A DNA stretch of 64,000 nucleotides from Variovorax boronicumulans (lineage in GTDB: Bacteria > Pseudomonadota > Gammaproteobacteria > Burkholderiales > Burkholderiaceae_C), in the NCBI RefSeq assembly GCF_007677875.1, contig NZ_VEDO01000020.1:46848-110847 (forward strand), written 5' to 3'. The number at the start of each line of letters is the position of its first letter. The stretch's first letter is position 1. Under the pieces are notes generated by a model, which was not told where the DNA came from, did no database searches, and was given only the letters and a program-made list of their open reading frames with translations. Positions 7,702 through 18,316 of the stretch are shown here, piece after piece. The position numbers were made by a program, and so were the translations under genes.

Positions 7702-9171
7702 ATGCAAGACCAACAGATCGTCACCGCCCGCAACGCAAACCTCGAGGCACTGGCTGCCGCCGACACCACGCGCTGGCCGTCCAAGCGGCGCGACTTCCTG
7801 CGCATGCTGGGCTACGGCGCCGGCGCCGCGGCGCTGGGCCCGGCGCTCATGGCCTGCGGCAGCAGCAACTCGGCCACGCCGGCCGCCGACCTGCGCGCCC
7901 AGCTCGTGGCCAACGAGGCCTTCTGGACCGACGTGCAGAACATGTTCACGCTGGACCCGACCAAGACCTTCATGAACATCGGCACGGCCGGTTCCATGCC
8001 CAAGGTGGCGCTGGACCTGTTCGACACCGAGAACCGCAAGAAGGCCCGCGAATCGGGCAACGGCTACTCCGACCACAATGCGCTGCGCGCGCTGGTGGCG
8101 CCGGCCTTCGGCGTGGACGTGGACGAGCTGGCCTTCTCGGCCAACACCTCCTCGGGCATGTGCCATGCCATCCTGGGCATTCCGTGGCAGCGCGGCGATG
8201 TGGTCGTGACGACCAACCACGAGCACGGCGGCGGCAACACGCCGCTGGCCATCGCGCAGGACCGCTACGGCATCGAGATCTCGCGCATCGAGATGCCGGT
8301 GGGCAACAACCAGACGGCGGCGACCTACCAGAACCTGTTCGACGAGCGCATCCGTTCGCTCAAGGCGGCCGGCAAGAACGTGCGCGCCGTGATGTGGTCC
8401 TCCCCCACCTACGTGACCGGCACCCTGCTGCCGATCGCCGAGATCATGGAGGTGGTCAAGACGCACGGGCTGATCAGCATCGTCGACGGCGCCCACCTGC
8501 CGGGCATGATGCACTACGACTACGGCGCGCTGGGCATGGACTTCATGTCGGGCGCCGGCCACAAGTGGCAATGCGGCCCCGGCTCGACCGGCATCCTGAT
8601 CATCCGCAACAAGATCCGCGCCTCCAACCCGCTGCCGCTGCCCAAGTGGTACCCGGTGCACACCAGCACCTATTCCACGCGCGAACGCACGACCAACGGC
8701 ACGGCCACGTACGACATCGCCGCCAGCGTGACGAGCTGCGGCAGCACGCACACGCCGATGTTCCAGGCCCTGGTCAGCGCCTGCCAGCTGTGGGACCAGA
8801 TCGGCCGCAAGAACATCGAGACCTACGACCTCACGCTGTCGGCCTACCTCAAGGAGAAGATCGTCGAGCGCTGGGGCGTGGAGTCGCTGTACTCGCCCAA
8901 GGACGACCCCAAGCTGGTGTGCGCGCTGACCTCGTTCAACCCGTTCCGCAACAAGGACGACGTGATGAACTCGGCCAAGGCCACGCAGTTCGTCTCGCGC
9001 CTGCAGGCCGAGTACCCGCAGGGCCTGATCATCCGCAACGCCAGCTTCCCGGTGATCGGCGCCGCGTCGAACCACTACGCGATGCGCGTCTCCACGCACC
9101 TGTGGCACGACGCGAACGACATCGACGCGCTGGTCGATGCCATGTGGGACCTGTCCGGCAAGATGGCCTGA
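7702..9171 (+). CDS. Tat-exported class V aminotransferase-fold PLP enzyme
   Basis: 489 residues. The N-terminus carries a twin-arginine signal (SKRRDFLRM, R29-R30), a hydrophobic stretch and LMAC (C52), which reads as a lipobox. The rest is a class V fold-type I PLP enzyme similar to isopenicillin-N epimerase/cysteine desulfurase-like proteins: cofactor Asp in SIVDGAH (D262) and Schiff-base Lys in GAGHKWQCGP (K288). The best-known exported relative is PvdN, a periplasmic Tat substrate of pyoverdine maturation in Pseudomonas; no siderophore genes are in this window. It is the second gene of an operon with the exported RidA. The substrate is unknown. Confidence 0.87.
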   Translation: MQDQQIVTARNANLEALAAADTTRWPSKRRDFLRMLGYGAGAAALGPALMACGSSNSATPAADLRAQLVANEAFWTDVQNMFTLDPTKTFMNIGTAGSMPKVALDLFDTENRKKARESGNGYSDHNALRALVAPAFGVDVDELAFSANTSSGMCHAILGIPWQRGDVVVTTNHEHGGGNTPLAIAQDRYGIEISRIEMPVGNNQTAATYQNLFDERIRSLKAAGKNVRAVMWSSPTYVTGTLLPIAEIMEVVKTHGLISIVDGAHLPGMMHYDYGALGMDFMSGAGHKWQCGPGSTGILIIRNKIRASNPLPLPKWYPVHTSTYSTRERTTNGTATYDIAASVTSCGSTHTPMFQALVSACQLWDQIGRKNIETYDLTLSAYLKEKIVERWGVESLYSPKDDPKLVCALTSFNPFRNKDDVMNSAKATQFVSRLQAEYPQGLIIRNASFPVIGAASNHYAMRVSTHLWHDANDIDALVDAMWDLSGKMA

Positions 9172-9190
9172 GGGTCCCAGGCACCGGGTT

Positions 9191-10108
9191 TCAGCCCAGC
9201 TCGGGCGCCAGGCCCGGCGCCTTGTCCATGTCGGCCCCGTTGTACAGCTTGTGCTGGGCAGCGGGGCTGCCCACGTCGGACACCACCGCGAGGCGCCATT
9301 GCGGGTCGCGCCGCGCGAAGGCGCGCTGCGCGGCCGTGAGCGCATAGCCGGTCGCCCCCGTGGCCGTGCCCTTCACGACGAGCTTGAGCAGGGTCTTGCC
9401 CTTTTTGTCGCGCACCTCGGCCTCGTAGCCCGGGTTGGGCGCCTCCAGCGTCTCGGTCTTGTAGCCGTAGCCGGCGAAATGGCGCGTCAGGTGGTCCAGC
9501 GCGGCGCTGTGCAGGTCGCCGCCACCGCCGACCTCGATGGTCGGCGCGTCGAGCGCGGTGTCCACGATGCCGGCGCGCGCACGCGCAGCCTGTATCTCGG
9601 CCTCGCTGGGCACCCAGCCGCGCGGGCCGCGCACCAGCACCACGTGGCGCTGCTCGGGGCTCCAGACGGCCACGTGCCAGGGCTCGTCGTCGGGCACGCG
9701 CACCGACATGCGGGCGGCCTTGTCGGTCTCGATGTCGGCGATGGCCACGCGGTTGGTCTGCAGCACGGCGCGCAGGGGCTGGTCGGCGTCCAGCGCCCGC
9801 TTGATGAGCTGGATGCGGTCCTTGGTGCGCTGGATGCGCAGGTCCGTGCGCTCGCCGCCGCCGATGCGGTGCAACGGGTCGAGCGACTCGAGCAGGAACC
9901 ACCGCCCGCCTTCGCCCACGCTGACGAGTTCGGCCCAGACGGTCACGATGATGTTGTCGCCGGTGGCCAGCCAGGCCAGGTCCGAGGCCTTGTCGCGCGC
10001 GTCGAACACGCCCATCTTGGCAATGATCTCGACCGGCGTGCGCTTGTCGCCCGACAGGCGTTTCTCGTTGATGACCGCCAGCACGGCGGATGCGACTTCT
10101 TTGTCCAT
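9191..10108 (-). CDS. hypothetical protein with DUF3883-like C-terminal domain
   Basis: 305 residues with no signal peptide or membrane segment. I do not recognise the N-terminal 190 residues. Residues about 200-285 (ALDHLTRHFAGYGYKTETLE, then GYEAEV, LLKLVVKGTATGATGYALT and the end RLAVVSDV) resemble the DUF3883 nuclease-like fold, in which a helix, a GYD strand and an EVKGT strand are typical. Here the Glu of the E-x-K triad is Val (LVVKG), so nuclease activity looks doubtful. It is followed on the same strand by nothing closely spaced, and convergent with the PLP enzyme. No function is assigned. Confidence 0.75.
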   Translation of the reverse strand: MDKEVASAVLAVINEKRLSGDKRTPVEIIAKMGVFDARDKASDLAWLATGDNIIVTVWAELVSVGEGGRWFLLESLDPLHRIGGGERTDLRIQRTKDRIQLIKRALDADQPLRAVLQTNRVAIADIETDKAARMSVRVPDDEPWHVAVWSPEQRHVVLVRGPRGWVPSEAEIQAARARAGIVDTALDAPTIEVGGGGDLHSAALDHLTRHFAGYGYKTETLEAPNPGYEAEVRDKKGKTLLKLVVKGTATGATGYALTAAQRAFARRDPQWRLAVVSDVGSPAAQHKLYNGADMDKAPGLAPELG

Positions 10109-10118
10109 GGAAAGCAGG

Positions 10119-10140
10119 AGGGCCGGTCTTGGCCGGCCCT
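10119..10140. terminator. GC-rich hairpin, weak terminator candidate
   Basis: AGGGCCGG (10119-10126) and CCGGCCCT (10133-10140) form a perfect 8-bp stem with a six-base loop between two leftward genes. A short TTT follows on the plus strand only. It could end the transcript of the small coiled-coil gene or structure the leader of the gene at 9191-10108; there is no proper U-tract in the leftward direction. Confidence 0.35.
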
Positions 10141-10166
10141 TTGTCGTGGAATGGAAAGGATGCGGT

Positions 10167-10448
10167 TTAGCCGCGCGGTACCGGCGCAGCCGCCCTGTCC
10201 AGTGCGGTGTTGACCTCGTCCAACGTCTCGGCCGACTTGGTCAGTGTCTTCTCGACGGCACCGGTGTGGCCCAGCGCCTGGTCGACCTCCCGCGTGCGCG
10301 CTTCCTCGCTCAGGTGGGTGTCGAGCACGGTGTTGGCCACGGCCAGTTCGTCGGCCGCCTGACGGATGTCGGCGGCGACTTCCTTGGCCTTTTCGATCGC
10401 CTGCTCCAGGTCCTTGGCGGCCTGGGCATCATTGGAAGGCTGGGACAT
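10167..10448 (-). CDS. small helical hypothetical protein
   Basis: 93 residues, hydrophilic, Ala/Glu-rich and predicted to be almost entirely alpha-helical or coiled coil (for example KDLEQAIEKAKEVAADIRQA). There is no signal or membrane segment and no family I can name. The start at 10448 (MSQPSND) is preferred over an in-frame ATG eleven codons upstream, which has no ribosome-binding site. It lies downstream of gap on the same strand, separated by a hairpin. Confidence 0.6.
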   Translation of the reverse strand: MSQPSNDAQAAKDLEQAIEKAKEVAADIRQAADELAVANTVLDTHLSEEARTREVDQALGHTGAVEKTLTKSAETLDEVNTALDRAAAPVPRG

Positions 10449-10506
10449 GTTGGACTCTTGCGAGACAAGGTGGGCGCACATCGTAGCGCGCCCCGGGGCA
10501 CCCGCA

Positions 10507-10531
10507 AGGGCCGGGCGAGGCGCCCGGCCTT
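10507..10531 (-). terminator. candidate terminator downstream of gap
   Basis: GGCCGGGCG (10509-10517) pairs perfectly with CGCCCGGCC (10521-10529) over a three-base loop, 15 bp after the gap stop codon. The run after the stem in the leftward direction is CTTGCG, a poor U-tract, so termination may be partial. Confidence 0.45.
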
Positions 10532-10545
10532 CTCGCGCAGCGCCC

Positions 10546-11568
<1,023 letters not shown>

Positions 11569-13716
11569 TTACTTGGACAAAACCTTGCGCACGGTGGCCG
11601 CCACGTTCTCGGGCGTGAAGCCGAAGTGCTTGAACAACACGGGCGCGGGGGCCGACTCGCCGTAGGTGTCGATGCCGACCACGGCCGCGCAGCCGTACTT
11701 CCACCAGCCGTCGGTCACGCCCATCTCCACCGCGATACGCGGCAGGCCTTCGGGCAGCACGGCCTTCTTGTAGGCCAGGCTCTGGCGGTCGAAGGTGGTG
11801 GTGCTGGGCATGGAGACCACGCGCACGGCGATCTTGGCTTCGGCCAGCTGCTTCTGGGCGGCCAGCGCCAGCTGCACTTCGGAGCCGGTGGCGATGATCA
11901 CGGCGCGGGCCTTGCCCTTGAGGCCCACGTCGGCAGGCTCGCTCAGCACGTAGGCGCCGTTGGCGATGTGGTCCAGCGCGTCCTCGCTTTTGGGCGCATA
12001 CGGCAGGTTCTGGCGCGACAGCAGCAGCGCGGTCGGGCGATTCTTCTGAGCCAGGGCCACGGCCCAGGCGATGGCGGTTTCGGCCGTGTCGGCGGGGCGC
12101 CAGACGTCCAGGTTGGGAATCAGGCGCAGGCTGGCCGCATGCTCGATCGACTGGTGGGTCGGCCCGTCCTCGCCCAGGCCGATGGAGTCGTGCGTGAACA
12201 CGTGCACGATCCGCTGCTTCATCAACGCGGCCATGCGGATGGCGTTGCGGCTGTAGTCGCTGAAGGTCAGGAAGGTGCCGCCGTAGGGGATGTAGCCGCC
12301 GTGCAGCGCCACGCCGTTCATGATGGCGGCCATGCCGAATTCGCGCACACCGTAGTTGATGTGGCGGCCGATCACGCCGTGCGGCGGCTCTTCCGCCGGC
12401 GCGGCCTTCTCGTCCTCGGCACCGGCCTTGCGGTCGGGCGCAGCGCCCAGCACCACGGCGCCGGTCTCGGCGTCGAAGCGCAGCGCCGGCGTGTGGCTGG
12501 TGTTGGTCAGGTTGGAGCCGGTCAGGTCGGCCGAGCCGCCCAGCAACTCGGGCAGGGCGGCCGTGAAGCCTTCCAGCGCCAGCTGGCTGGCCTTGCGGCT
12601 GGCCACGGTGGCGGCCTGGTCATGGGCCTCGGAGGCGATGCGCGCGGTGGTCTCGCCGAAGCTGGCGGGCAGCTCGCCCTGCATGCGGCGCGTCAGTTCG
12701 GCGGCCAGCTGCGGGTGGGCGGCCTTGTAGCCGGCGAACAGCACGTCCCAATCCGCTTCCGCGGCCAGGCCCTTGGCCTTGGCGTCCCAGGCGGCGTAGA
12801 CGTCTGCGGGGATCTCGAAGGGGGCGGCATCCCAGCCCAGGGCTTCGCGCGTGAGCGCGATTTCCTCGGCGCCCAGCGGCTCGCCGTGGGCCTTGGCCGT
12901 GCCGGCGCGGTTGGGCGAGCCCTTGCCGATGGCCGTCTTGCAGATGATCAGCGTGGGCTTGCCCTGCGAGGCCTTGGCCTCCTCGATGGCCTTGGACACG
13001 GCTTCGGCGTCCTGGCCGTCGACCGGGCCCAGCACCTGCCAGCCGCTGGCGACGAAGCGCAGGGCCGTGTTGTCGATGAACCAGGGCGCGACCTTGCCGT
13101 CGATGGAGATGCCGTTGTCGTCGTACAGCGCGATCAGCTTGTCCAGCTTCCAGGCGCCAGCCAGGGCCACGGCCTCGTGGCTGATGCCTTCCATGAGGCA
13201 GCCGTCGCCCAGGAACACGTAGGTGCGGTGGTCGACGACGGGGAAATTCGGGCGGTTGAATTCAGCGGCCAGCAGCTTCTCGGCTAGCGCCATGCCCACC
13301 GCGTTGGTGATGCCCTGGCCCAGCGGGCCGGTGGTGGTCTCCACGCCAGGCGTGATGCCGTGCTCGGGGTGGCCGGCGGTCTTGCTGTGCAGCTGGCGGA
13401 AGTTCTTGAGTTCTTCGATCGGCAGCGCGTAGCCCGTGAGGTGCAGCAGCGCGTACAGCAGCATGGAGCCATGGCCGTTGGACAGCACGAAGCGGTCGCG
13501 GTCGAACCAGGCCGGGTTGCGCGGGTTGTGCTTCAAGTGGCGGGCCCACAGCGCCACAGCCATGTCGGCCATGCCCATAGGGGCACCGGGGTGGCCGGAA
13601 TTGGCCTGCTGCACGGCGTCCATGGCCAGGGCGCGGATGGCATTGGCCATGCGGCTGGCGGGCGCGGCGGCCTCAACAACGGGGGTGGAAGAGGCCTGCG
13701 TGTCAGTGTTCGCCAT
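11569..13716 (-). CDS. tkt: transketolase
   Basis: 715 residues. The thiamine-diphosphate motif [12 protein letters not shown] continues into the DDNGISIDG region; [20 protein letters not shown] and [20 protein letters not shown] at the N-terminus, [14 protein letters not shown] and the C-terminal [10 protein letters not shown] are diagnostic. It transfers two-carbon ketol units in the pentose phosphate pathway. The start at 13716 (MANTDTQ) has GGAG upstream and is preferred to an in-frame ATG 28 codons earlier. An acidic insert near residue 450 ([12 protein letters not shown]) is a local peculiarity. First gene of the tkt-gap operon. Confidence 0.97.
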   Translation of the reverse strand: MANTDTQASSTPVVEAAAPASRMANAIRALAMDAVQQANSGHPGAPMGMADMAVALWARHLKHNPRNPAWFDRDRFVLSNGHGSMLLYALLHLTGYALPIEELKNFRQLHSKTAGHPEHGITPGVETTTGPLGQGITNAVGMALAEKLLAAEFNRPNFPVVDHRTYVFLGDGCLMEGISHEAVALAGAWKLDKLIALYDDNGISIDGKVAPWFIDNTALRFVASGWQVLGPVDGQDAEAVSKAIEEAKASQGKPTLIICKTAIGKGSPNRAGTAKAHGEPLGAEEIALTREALGWDAAPFEIPADVYAAWDAKAKGLAAEADWDVLFAGYKAAHPQLAAELTRRMQGELPASFGETTARIASEAHDQAATVASRKASQLALEGFTAALPELLGGSADLTGSNLTNTSHTPALRFDAETGAVVLGAAPDRKAGAEDEKAAPAEEPPHGVIGRHINYGVREFGMAAIMNGVALHGGYIPYGGTFLTFSDYSRNAIRMAALMKQRIVHVFTHDSIGLGEDGPTHQSIEHAASLRLIPNLDVWRPADTAETAIAWAVALAQKNRPTALLLSRQNLPYAPKSEDALDHIANGAYVLSEPADVGLKGKARAVIIATGSEVQLALAAQKQLAEAKIAVRVVSMPSTTTFDRQSLAYKKAVLPEGLPRIAVEMGVTDGWWKYGCAAVVGIDTYGESAPAPVLFKHFGFTPENVAATVRKVLSK

Positions 13717-13824
13717 GGGTGGGCAGCTCCGGTCGAAATCGGGGGAAACCCGGGATTTTAGCGAGGCGGCCATGCCACGGCTCTGCCCTACAGTCGCCAA
13801 GGCTCCACCACCTGGCCCCTGCCC

Positions 13825-14748
13825 ATGCCTTGTCTTCCCGCTGGTGTCGTGCTGTTCGAGCGCGGCTGGCTCTCCTCCAACAACCTGTTGCTGACCGATC
13901 TGCGCGGTACGGGCCCGGCCGCGCTGGTCGATTCAGGCTATTGCACGCATGCCGCGCAGACGCTGGCGCTGGTGGACCAGGCGCTGGACGGCGCGCCGCT
14001 GGACCGGCTGCTCAACACCCACCTGCACAGCGACCACTGCGGCGGCAACGCGGCCTTGCAACAGCGCTACCCCGCGTTGCAGACGGCCATTCCGCCGGGC
14101 CAGGCCCAGGCGGTGCGCGACTGGGACGCCCACGCGCTGAGCTACGCGCCCACCGGCCAGCTGTGCCCGCGCTTCCACTTCGACAGCCTGCTGCAACCGG
14201 GCCAGGAGGTCGCGCTGGGCGCCGGACACTGGCAGGTGCATGCGGCACCCGGCCACGATCCGCATGCCGTGCTGCTGTTCGAGCCATCGTGGCGGCTGCT
14301 CGTGGCCGGCGACGCGCTGTGGCACAACGGCTTCGGCGTGGTGTTTCCCGAGCTCGAAGGGGCATCCGCGTTCGCCGAGGTCGGTGCCTCGCTGGACCTC
14401 ATCGAGCGGCTGGCTCCGGCCACCGTCGTGCCGGGCCACGGCGGCGCCTTCGACGACGTGGGCCCGGCGCTGGAGCGCGCGCGCCGGCGGCTGGACGGCT
14501 TTGTCGCCGCGCCGCGCAAGCACGCGCTGTACGCCGCCAAGGTGCTGCTCAAGTTCAAGCTGCTGGAACTGCAATCCATCCCCGAGGCAGAGCTGCTGGC
14601 CTGGGCCCGGCGCACGCCTTACTTCCAGACGCTCCATGCGCGGCATTTCACCGACGCGCCCATGGACGCCTGGGGCCTGGCGCTGGTGGAGGACCTGCTG
14701 CGCTCCGGCGCGGCTGCGCGCGAGGGGACGCTGCTGGTCAACCGCTAA
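13825..14748 (+). CDS. MBL-fold metallo-hydrolase
   Basis: 307 residues, cytoplasmic. The metal-binding motif [10 protein letters not shown] (HxHxDH) is followed by further ligands in [18 protein letters not shown] and VPGHGGAF, giving a complete metallo-beta-lactamase site. A C-terminal helical extension (about 215-305) is like that of the winged-helix MBL hydrolases. The substrate is not predictable. It is divergent from tkt. Confidence 0.88.
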   Translation: MPCLPAGVVLFERGWLSSNNLLLTDLRGTGPAALVDSGYCTHAAQTLALVDQALDGAPLDRLLNTHLHSDHCGGNAALQQRYPALQTAIPPGQAQAVRDWDAHALSYAPTGQLCPRFHFDSLLQPGQEVALGAGHWQVHAAPGHDPHAVLLFEPSWRLLVAGDALWHNGFGVVFPELEGASAFAEVGASLDLIERLAPATVVPGHGGAFDDVGPALERARRRLDGFVAAPRKHALYAAKVLLKFKLLELQSIPEAELLAWARRTPYFQTLHARHFTDAPMDAWGLALVEDLLRSGAAAREGTLLVNR

Positions 14749-14816
14749 CGTTCACGCCGCTGTCATGCGGCGCCGGCAGGCTCGCGGGCTTGTCTTTTCA
14801 CCCCGGACCCTTCCGC

Positions 14817-16178
14817 ATGTTCCGCAAGAACCTCGTCGCGACCAGCGTTGCCATTGCCTGCGCCGCCGCCCTGTCTCCCTTCGCCCAAGCCCAGCAGGCC
14901 TACCCGGCCACCCTGGCCGGCCACGCCGTGCTACCCGCCCTCACGCTGATCCCGCCGCCGGCCGACGCACCGGCCGACCTGCGCATGGCCGGCAAGTTCA
15001 CGACGGCCCAGCGCACGGACAAGACCGGCGCGGTGATGGGCCTCTCGGGCGGCCGCCCCACCGGCATCGGCCTGCCCTTCGAAGGCCAGCCCGCCCAAGG
15101 CCATTCGGGCATCAAGCGCATGGCGGACGGCAGCTTCTGGATCCTCACGGACAACGGCGCCGGCAACAAGGCCAACTCGCCGGACTTCATGCTCTACCTG
15201 AACCACTACGCGGTGGATTTCAAAACGGGCAAGTTCGACCGCAAGAAGACCGTGTTCCTGCACGACCCGGACCACAAGGTGCCCTTCCGCATCGTCCAGG
15301 AGGGCAGCGAGAAACGCTACCTGACCGGCGCGGACTTCGACCCCGAGAGCTTCCAGTTCGCCGGCGGTTCGCTGTGGATCGCCGAGGAGTTCGGGCCCTG
15401 GCTGATCCAGGCCGACCTCGACGGCAAGGTGCTGGCCGTGTTCGAGACCCAGGCGGACGGCAAGACCGTGCGCTCGCCCGACCACCCGGCCATCGCCATG
15501 CCGGGCGCACCCGACGCCGCGCTGCCGGCCTTCGAGGTGCGCCGCTCCAAGGGCTTCGAGGGCATGGCCGCCTCGCCCGACGGCAGCAAGCTCTACGCGT
15601 TGCTGGAAGGCCCGCTGTGGAACGCCGCGGCCAAGTCCAATGAGCAGGTGGACGGCAAGACCGCGCTGCGCGTGCTCGAGTTCGACGTGCAGAAGAAGGC
15701 CTGGACCGGCCGCCACTGGAAGTACCCGCTGGAGGCCGGCCACCACGCCATCGGCGACTTCAACATGGTCGATGCCACCACCGGCCTCGTCATCGAGCGC
15801 GACAACGGCGAAGGCACGCCCGACAAGGCCTGCCCGGCCGGCGAAAAGCGCAACGACTGCTTCCACGACCTGGCCAAGTTCAAGCGCGTCTACAAGATCG
15901 AGATGACGGAGGCCAACGTGGGCCAGGCCGTGCGCAAGGTCGGCTACATCGACCTCATGGCCATCCAGGACCCGCACAAGCTGGCGAAGAAGCCCTTGAC
16001 GAACGGCGTGCTGACCTTCCCGTTCTTCACCATCGAGAACGTGGACATCGTGGACGCCACGCACATCGTGGTGGGCAACGACAACAACCTGCCGTTCAGC
16101 AGCAGCCGCGTGCCCGACCAGGCCGACGACAACGAGCTCGTGCTGCTGGAGGTGGGCGAGTTGCTGCGCGCGAAGTGA
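14817..16178 (+). CDS. exported esterase-like/phytase-family beta-propeller protein
   Basis: 453 residues. A signal peptide covers about 1-25 (ending PFAQAQQA). The mature protein has the pattern of the esterase-like activity of phytase family: [63 protein letters not shown] and [14 protein letters not shown]. Such proteins are secreted or periplasmic six-bladed propellers with reported phosphoesterase or esterase activity. Cysteines near the C-terminal third may form a disulphide. It stands alone between an MBL hydrolase and wrbA. Confidence 0.88.
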   Translation: MFRKNLVATSVAIACAAALSPFAQAQQAYPATLAGHAVLPALTLIPPPADAPADLRMAGKFTTAQRTDKTGAVMGLSGGRPTGIGLPFEGQPAQGHSGIKRMADGSFWILTDNGAGNKANSPDFMLYLNHYAVDFKTGKFDRKKTVFLHDPDHKVPFRIVQEGSEKRYLTGADFDPESFQFAGGSLWIAEEFGPWLIQADLDGKVLAVFETQADGKTVRSPDHPAIAMPGAPDAALPAFEVRRSKGFEGMAASPDGSKLYALLEGPLWNAAAKSNEQVDGKTALRVLEFDVQKKAWTGRHWKYPLEAGHHAIGDFNMVDATTGLVIERDNGEGTPDKACPAGEKRNDCFHDLAKFKRVYKIEMTEANVGQAVRKVGYIDLMAIQDPHKLAKKPLTNGVLTFPFFTIENVDIVDATHIVVGNDNNLPFSSSRVPDQADDNELVLLEVGELLRAK

Positions 16179-16234
16179 GGAGGTTCATTCAAAAGGCTTG
16201 AACGCTGCCTTCACCTTTGGGCGGTGCGCCGCCA

Positions 16235-16263
16235 GGGTGGCTGCACCAACAATGCAGCCACCC
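16235..16263 (+). terminator. 11-bp perfect hairpin between esterase gene and wrbA
   Basis: GGGTGGCTGCA (16235-16245) pairs with TGCAGCCACCC (16253-16263) around a seven-base loop. It lies 56 bp after the upstream stop and 21 bp before the wrbA ATG. The following CTTCATC is not a proper U-tract, so it may be a terminator remnant or a structured wrbA leader. Confidence 0.45.
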
Positions 16264-16284
16264 CTTCATCTACCAGGAAGCACC

Positions 16285-16884
16285 ATGGCCAAAGTCCTCG
16301 TCCTCTACTACTCCACCTACGGTCACATCGAGACCATGGCCGGCGCCATCGCCGAAGGCGCGCGCGCCGCGGGCGCCCAGGTGGACATCAAGCGCGTGCC
16401 CGAAACCGTGCCCGAGGAAATCGCCAAGAAGTCGCACTTCAAGCTGGACCAGGCGGCGCCCGTGGCCACGGTCGAGGACCTCGCGAACTACGACGCCATC
16501 GTCGTCGGCACCGGCACGCGCTTCGGCCGCATGTCCTCGCAGATGGCGGCCTTCCTGGACCAGGCCGGTGGCCTGTGGGCCCGCGGCGCGCTGAACGGCA
16601 AGGTCGGCGCGGCCTTCACCTCCACGGCCACCCAGCACGGCGGCCAGGAGACCACGCTGTTCTCCATCATCACCAACCTGCTGCATTTCGGCCTCGTGAT
16701 CGTGGGCCTGCCCTACAGCCACGGCGGCCAGATGACGCTGGACGAGATCGTCGGCGGCGCCCCGTATGGCGCGACCACGATCGCCGGGGGCGACGGCTCG
16801 CGCCAGCCCAGCGCCATCGAACTGGCCGGCGCGCGCCACCAGGGCGAGCTGGTGGCCAAGACGGCCGCCAAGCTGTTCGGCTGA
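16285..16884 (+). CDS. wrbA: NAD(P)H:quinone oxidoreductase, WrbA type
   Basis: 199-residue flavodoxin-like protein. The FMN phosphate loop [12 protein letters not shown], the isoalloxazine-contact region [26 protein letters not shown] and PYSHGGQM all match WrbA. It performs two-electron quinone reduction in the cytoplasm, protecting against redox cycling. The start at 16285 is the only one that leaves no non-homologous extension. A strong hairpin lies in its leader. Confidence 0.95.
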   Translation: MAKVLVLYYSTYGHIETMAGAIAEGARAAGAQVDIKRVPETVPEEIAKKSHFKLDQAAPVATVEDLANYDAIVVGTGTRFGRMSSQMAAFLDQAGGLWARGALNGKVGAAFTSTATQHGGQETTLFSIITNLLHFGLVIVGLPYSHGGQMTLDEIVGGAPYGATTIAGGDGSRQPSAIELAGARHQGELVAKTAAKLFG

Positions 16885-16894
16885 GGCGGGGCCC

Positions 16895-16913
16895 GGTCCC
16901 GATAATCGGGACC
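16895..16913 (+). repeat. perfect 19-bp palindrome abutting the murU start codon
   Basis: GGTCCCGAT, one A, then ATCGGGACC: nine-base perfect arms that end on the base before the ATG at 16914. It occupies the place where a ribosome-binding site should be. It may be a terminator for wrbA, an operator, or a translational control hairpin. Confidence 0.7.
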
Positions 16914-17654
16914 ATGCCTTCCCAGACCTTCCCTGCGCAGCCCGTTCGCTGCGCCATGGTGCTCGCTGCCGGCCGCGGCGAGCGCATGCGGCCGCTGTCC
17001 GACCGGACCCCCAAGCCGCTGCTGCCCGTGCATGGCAAGCCCATGGTCGTCTGGCACCTGGAGGCGCTCGCGCGCGCGGGCGTGCAGCGTGTGGTCGTCA
17101 ACACGGCCTGGCTGGAGGAGCAGATCCCGGCCGCGCTCGGAGACGGCAGCCGCTGGGGCCTGTCGATCCACTACTCCATGGAAGGCCGCGACCATGGCGG
17201 CGCGCTGGAGACGGCCGGCGGCATCGCCAAGGCGCTGCCCTGGCTGGACGAGTGCTTCTGGCTCGTTTCGGGCGACATCCACGCGCCCGATTTCCCCTAC
17301 GACGCGGCACGTGCCGCCGCCTTCGTGGCGCAGCCCGGGCGCCTGGCCCACTTGTGGCTGGTGCCCAACCCCGATTTCCATCCCGCGGGCGACTTCGGCA
17401 TCGGCGCCGATGGCCTGGCCCTGGCCGATGCCGGCCCGGACGGCCGGCGCTGGACCTATGCCAACTTCGCGCTGATGCGCAAGGCACTGTGTGCCGGCGT
17501 GCCCGTCGGCCAGAAAGCCGCGCTCGGGCCGCTGCTGAAGGCCGCGATCCGCGACCGACAGATCGGCGCCGAGGTCTACCACGGTGCCTGGCACAACATC
17601 GGCACGCCGGCCCAGTTGGCGCAGTTGGCGGCGCCGGACGGAGCCACCCCGTGA
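16914..17654 (+). CDS. murU: N-acetylmuramate alpha-1-phosphate uridylyltransferase (MurU-type nucleotidyltransferase)
   Basis: 246 residues. The nucleotidyltransferase signature AMVLAAGRGERMRPLSD, the substrate Lys in TPKPLLPVHGKP, the LVSGDIHAPDF acidic motif and the end YHGAWHNIGTPAQLAQL match MurU, which makes UDP-MurNAc in cell-wall recycling. The symbol rests on these motifs; other sugar-1-phosphate nucleotidyltransferases are the main alternative. No Shine-Dalgarno is visible because a palindrome fills that position; an internal ATG at 16956 (MVLAAG) is a possible second start. The stop overlaps the next GTG start. Confidence 0.87.
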   Translation: MPSQTFPAQPVRCAMVLAAGRGERMRPLSDRTPKPLLPVHGKPMVVWHLEALARAGVQRVVVNTAWLEEQIPAALGDGSRWGLSIHYSMEGRDHGGALETAGGIAKALPWLDECFWLVSGDIHAPDFPYDAARAAAFVAQPGRLAHLWLVPNPDFHPAGDFGIGADGLALADAGPDGRRWTYANFALMRKALCAGVPVGQKAALGPLLKAAIRDRQIGAEVYHGAWHNIGTPAQLAQLAAPDGATP

Positions 17655-18292
17655 AGGTGCTGCTGGCCGGCGCCACGGGCCTGGTCGGCCGCGAGATCCT
17701 CGCGCTGCTGCTGGCCGACCGGCGTGTCGCAGCCGTCCATACGCTGGGCCGGCGCGCGCCGCCCACGCCGCATGCCAAGCTGCACCACCACCCCTCGGAC
17801 CTGCGCAGCATCCCGGCGCTGCCGCCGCTGGACAGCGCTTTCATCGCCTTGGGCACCACGATCAAGGTGGCCGGCAGCCAGCAGGCCTTCCGCGCCGTGG
17901 ACCACGATGCCGTGCTGGCCGTGGCCCGCGCGACGCGGGCCGCGGGCGCCCGCCGGCTCGGCCTGGTCAGCGCCATGGGGGCGGACGCCGGCTCGCGCGT
18001 GTTCTACAACCGCGTCAAGGGCGAGGTCGAGCAGGCCGTTGCGCAGATCGGCTTCGAGAGCCTGGTGGTCGCCCGGCCCTCGCTGCTGGTCGGCGACCGC
18101 GGCCCGCTGGGCCAGCCCGCGCGCCGCGGCGAGGTCGTCGGCGAGGCCATCAGCCGCTGGCTGCGGCCGCTGATCCCGGCCAACTACCGCCCGATCCGCG
18201 CGGCCGACGTGGCGCGCGCGCTGGTCGATGCGCTGGCCCAGGGCCAAGCGGGCCGACGCGTGCTGCTGTCGGGCGCGATGCAGCGCGGCTGA
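17651..18292 (+). CDS. NAD(P)-binding Rossmann protein (HTATIP2-like atypical SDR)
   Basis: 213 residues. VKVLLAGATGLVGREILALL is a dinucleotide-binding N-terminus. The protein continues with FIALGTTIKVAGSQQAFRAV, LVSAMGADAGSRVFYNRVKG (Tyr-x-x-x-Lys-like pair) and ARPSLLVGDR, as in short NAD(P)H-binding proteins related to TIP30/HTATIP2. The GTG start overlaps the murU stop by four bases, so translation is coupled. Probable oxidoreductase or redox sensor; substrate unknown. Confidence 0.85.
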   Translation: MKVLLAGATGLVGREILALLLADRRVAAVHTLGRRAPPTPHAKLHHHPSDLRSIPALPPLDSAFIALGTTIKVAGSQQAFRAVDHDAVLAVARATRAAGARRLGLVSAMGADAGSRVFYNRVKGEVEQAVAQIGFESLVVARPSLLVGDRGPLGQPARRGEVVGEAISRWLRPLIPANYRPIRAADVARALVDALAQGQAGRRVLLSGAMQRG

Positions 18293-18316
18293 TGCGCCCG
18301 GCGGTAGGATCGTGGC

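Noticed and set aside
11626..13287. 553-codon open frame antisense to transketolase
   Set aside because: It is the antisense shadow of tkt: Gly/Arg/Val-rich low-complexity sequence with no domain.
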